From Bacteroidota bacterium (GTDB lineage: Bacteria; Bacteroidota; Bacteroidia; Chitinophagales; Chitinophagaceae), in NCBI GenBank assembly GCA_023423405.1, contig JAFAFR010000050.1, positions 62,001 through 126,000 of the forward strand: a stretch of 64,000 nucleotides of DNA, given 5' to 3'. The translations under genes were made by a program, and so were the position numbers. Below the pieces are notes generated by a model, which was given only the letters and a program-made list of their open reading frames with translations, made no database searches and had not been told where the DNA came from. Each line of letters opens with the position of its first letter. Position 1 is the first letter of the stretch. Shown here piece after piece: positions 62,781-64,000 of the stretch.

Positions 62781-63536
62781 ATGAAGAAGATCATTTACTT
62801 TTTTCTTTTAATGGGCTGCACGTTCCTGCAGGCAGTGACCACCCTGGCACAAAAACGCCCCATTCCCCAGGCCTATCAACTGCGCATTTACCAGTACGAA
62901 AACGATACCCAGGAAACCAGCCTGGATGCCTGGCTGCAGAAAGAACTGCTGCCGGCCCTCCACAAAAAATCCATCCGGCACATCGGCGTGTTCAAACCCC
63001 TGGCCAACGACACGGCCCGCATCCGGAAAACCATTGTGCTCATCCCATACCGGGACCTGAAAGAATATGCAGCCATGGCGCCCGGTCTTCCCTTCGATAC
63101 AACGGCGTATCCTTCCGCTCCTTATACAAGGGTTGAAAATATTTTGCTGGAAGCTTTCCGGCTGGCGCCGAAACTCACACTTCCGCAACTCAGCGGAGAC
63201 AGGGCTGAACGGGTTTACGAACTGCGCAGTTATGAATCGGCTTCGGAGAAAGCCTTCCGCAACAAAGTGGAAATGTTCAACGAAGGCGGTGAAATTGAGC
63301 TCTTCGCACGGCTGCAGTTCAACGCGGTGTTCTATGCCAGCGTTATCGCCGGCAGCCGCATGCCCAACCTTATGTACATGACTTCTTTCGACAACCTCGC
63401 GGAAAGGGAAGCGCACTGGAAAAGTTTTGGCGGAGATCCCGAATGGAAAAAACTTTCCGCCATGCTTTATTACCAGAACAATGTTTCGAGCATAGAGATC
63501 ACGCTGCTGCGCGCGCAGCCGTATTCGGATTACTGA
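62781..63536 (+). CDS. NIPSNAP family exported protein
   Basis: Exported protein of 251 residues. MKKIIYFFLLMGCTFLQAVT to TLAQ is the signal. Two NIPSNAP-like ferredoxin units are visible: AYQLRIYQYENDTQETSLDA to IRHIGVFKPL, and RVYELRSYESASEKAFRNKV to LMYMTSFDNLAEREAHWKSF. In this group the second unit is typical of the family (YELR-Y, AHWKSFGGDPEWKKL). Function is unknown, but some members occur beside dehydrogenases. It stands alone between DUF6377 and a convergent DUF3179 gene. Confidence 0.9.
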   Translation: MKKIIYFFLLMGCTFLQAVTTLAQKRPIPQAYQLRIYQYENDTQETSLDAWLQKELLPALHKKSIRHIGVFKPLANDTARIRKTIVLIPYRDLKEYAAMAPGLPFDTTAYPSAPYTRVENILLEAFRLAPKLTLPQLSGDRAERVYELRSYESASEKAFRNKVEMFNEGGEIELFARLQFNAVFYASVIAGSRMPNLMYMTSFDNLAEREAHWKSFGGDPEWKKLSAMLYYQNNVSSIEITLLRAQPYSDY

Positions 63537-63565
63537 TTTTCGCCGGATTCCAGACCTGGCCCTGC

Positions 63566-64000
63566 TTACCGGCTTTCCCCATAGGGCACCGTACCGGGGT
63601 GAAAATGCCGCCAGGAATGCCAGAACTCCTGGTAAGCCGGCAGGCGCTGCAATTGTTTTCCTTTCAACGGTCCGTCGATCGCCAGTCCGTCTGTATTCCA
63701 ACTGCTTCCTGTTTGCTGGTCGCGCAGGCCGTCTTCTTCCGGCACCATCACCAGGCGCAGGCTGTCTACGCGGCGATCGTATGCATGAAAACTGCTGCTG
63801 TCTTTTTCCACCATCACCAGCCATGCTTTATCACCTGCACTGTCGTTGATGCAGCGACGCGTCACTAACTCGTTCCAGTCGTAGGCTTTGTTGATGCCCG
63901 CATGGTCAATGCCCAGCACCCAGGATTTGTTCTTCCAACTGGAGCTGTCGCGCCGCGTCAGGTCCGATTGCCCGCTGCCCTTGTCGTAGCTGTCCATGCG
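63566..64000 (-). CDS. DUF3179 domain protein, N-terminus outside window
   Basis: C-terminal 144 codons of a DUF3179 protein, open across the window edge. The visible part has SWKNKSWVLGIDHAGINKAY, DWNELVTRRCINDSAGDKAW, DQQTGSSWNTDGLAIDGPLK and QRLPAYQEFWHSWRHFHPGT, all family hallmarks. ATG 63997 is internal to the family and not the true start. The function of DUF3179 proteins is not established. The gene converges on NIPSNAP with 29 bases between the stops. Confidence 0.9.
   Translation of the reverse strand, partial: RMDSYDKGSGQSDLTRRDSSSWKNKSWVLGIDHAGINKAYDWNELVTRRCINDSAGDKAWLVMVEKDSSSFHAYDRRVDSLRLVMVPEEDGLRDQQTGSSWNTDGLAIDGPLKGKQLQRLPAYQEFWHSWRHFHPGTVPYGESR

Noticed and set aside
1..64000. 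tRNA or rRNA genes
   Set aside because: No cloverleaf or conserved rRNA segments were seen on reading both strands, though a covariance-model search was not possible.

Overview
The window looks like a chromosome segment of a member of Bacteroidota, most likely a Chitinophagaceae-type soil or plant-litter degrader. The signs are many TonB-dependent receptors, a SusC/SusD pair with its own ECF sigma factor and FecR anti-sigma factor, a type IX secretion C-terminal sorting domain, families typical of the phylum (DUF6377, DUF4249, PF14905-type barrels, membrane-bound AraC regulators), and a promoter with the Bacteroidetes form TTTG-N19-TAnnTTTG. Species assignment is inference. No rRNA, tRNA or CRISPR array was seen.

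Region 1 (1-7.7 kb) is accessory and partly decayed. A TonB-dependent receptor cut by the window edge is divergent from an AraC/PchR-like regulator. Next is a two-gene module of a PIN-GNAT-PUA-like fusion protein overlapping a small ASCH-domain protein. It is followed by a frameshifted AraC regulator and a truncated receptor, both pseudogenes. The PIN/ASCH module is the best candidate here for an undescribed RNA-centred or defence/toxin system. Region 2 (7.9-11.7 kb) is a metal-homeostasis unit: a DtxR/MntR-type repressor divergent from a TonB receptor, with a perfect 18-bp palindrome inside the receptor promoter.

Region 3 (11.8-40.6 kb) is mostly polymer degradation and envelope functions: an arylsulfatase lipoprotein with a membrane-bound AraC regulator upstream, a PKD-rich polysaccharide lyase with a T9SS signal, YitT, a histidine kinase, GH97, GH43, an MFS exporter, GH78, a PF14905-type receptor, an S10 peptidase, a DUF3472 protein, a GH9-type enzyme and a TAT-exported phosphocholine-type phospholipase C. 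These suit attack on plant cell-wall material (arabinan, rhamnose-containing pectin, beta-glucan) and phospholipid.

Region 4 (40.6-50 kb) is a compact locus on the minus strand: GH20-like enzyme, ECF sigma factor, FecR, SusC, SusD and a GH18-fold lipoprotein. The GH18 protein has lost its catalytic Glu, so it is probably a surface glycan-binding protein. The locus probably captures GlcNAc-containing glycans and is controlled by trans-envelope signalling. Region 5 (50-57 kb) is a tightly overlapping operon: unknown exported protein, STN-type TonB receptor, DUF4249 lipoprotein, MG2-domain protein with a plug-like C-terminal segment.

Region 6 (57.3-64 kb) contains a small exported protein with a strong terminator, then an AT-rich island in which an unusual SGNH hydrolase gene lies between remnants of an IS701-type and an IS4-type transposase. 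A tandem 11-bp repeat, a DUF6377 protein, a NIPSNAP protein and the 3' part of a DUF3179 gene complete the window.
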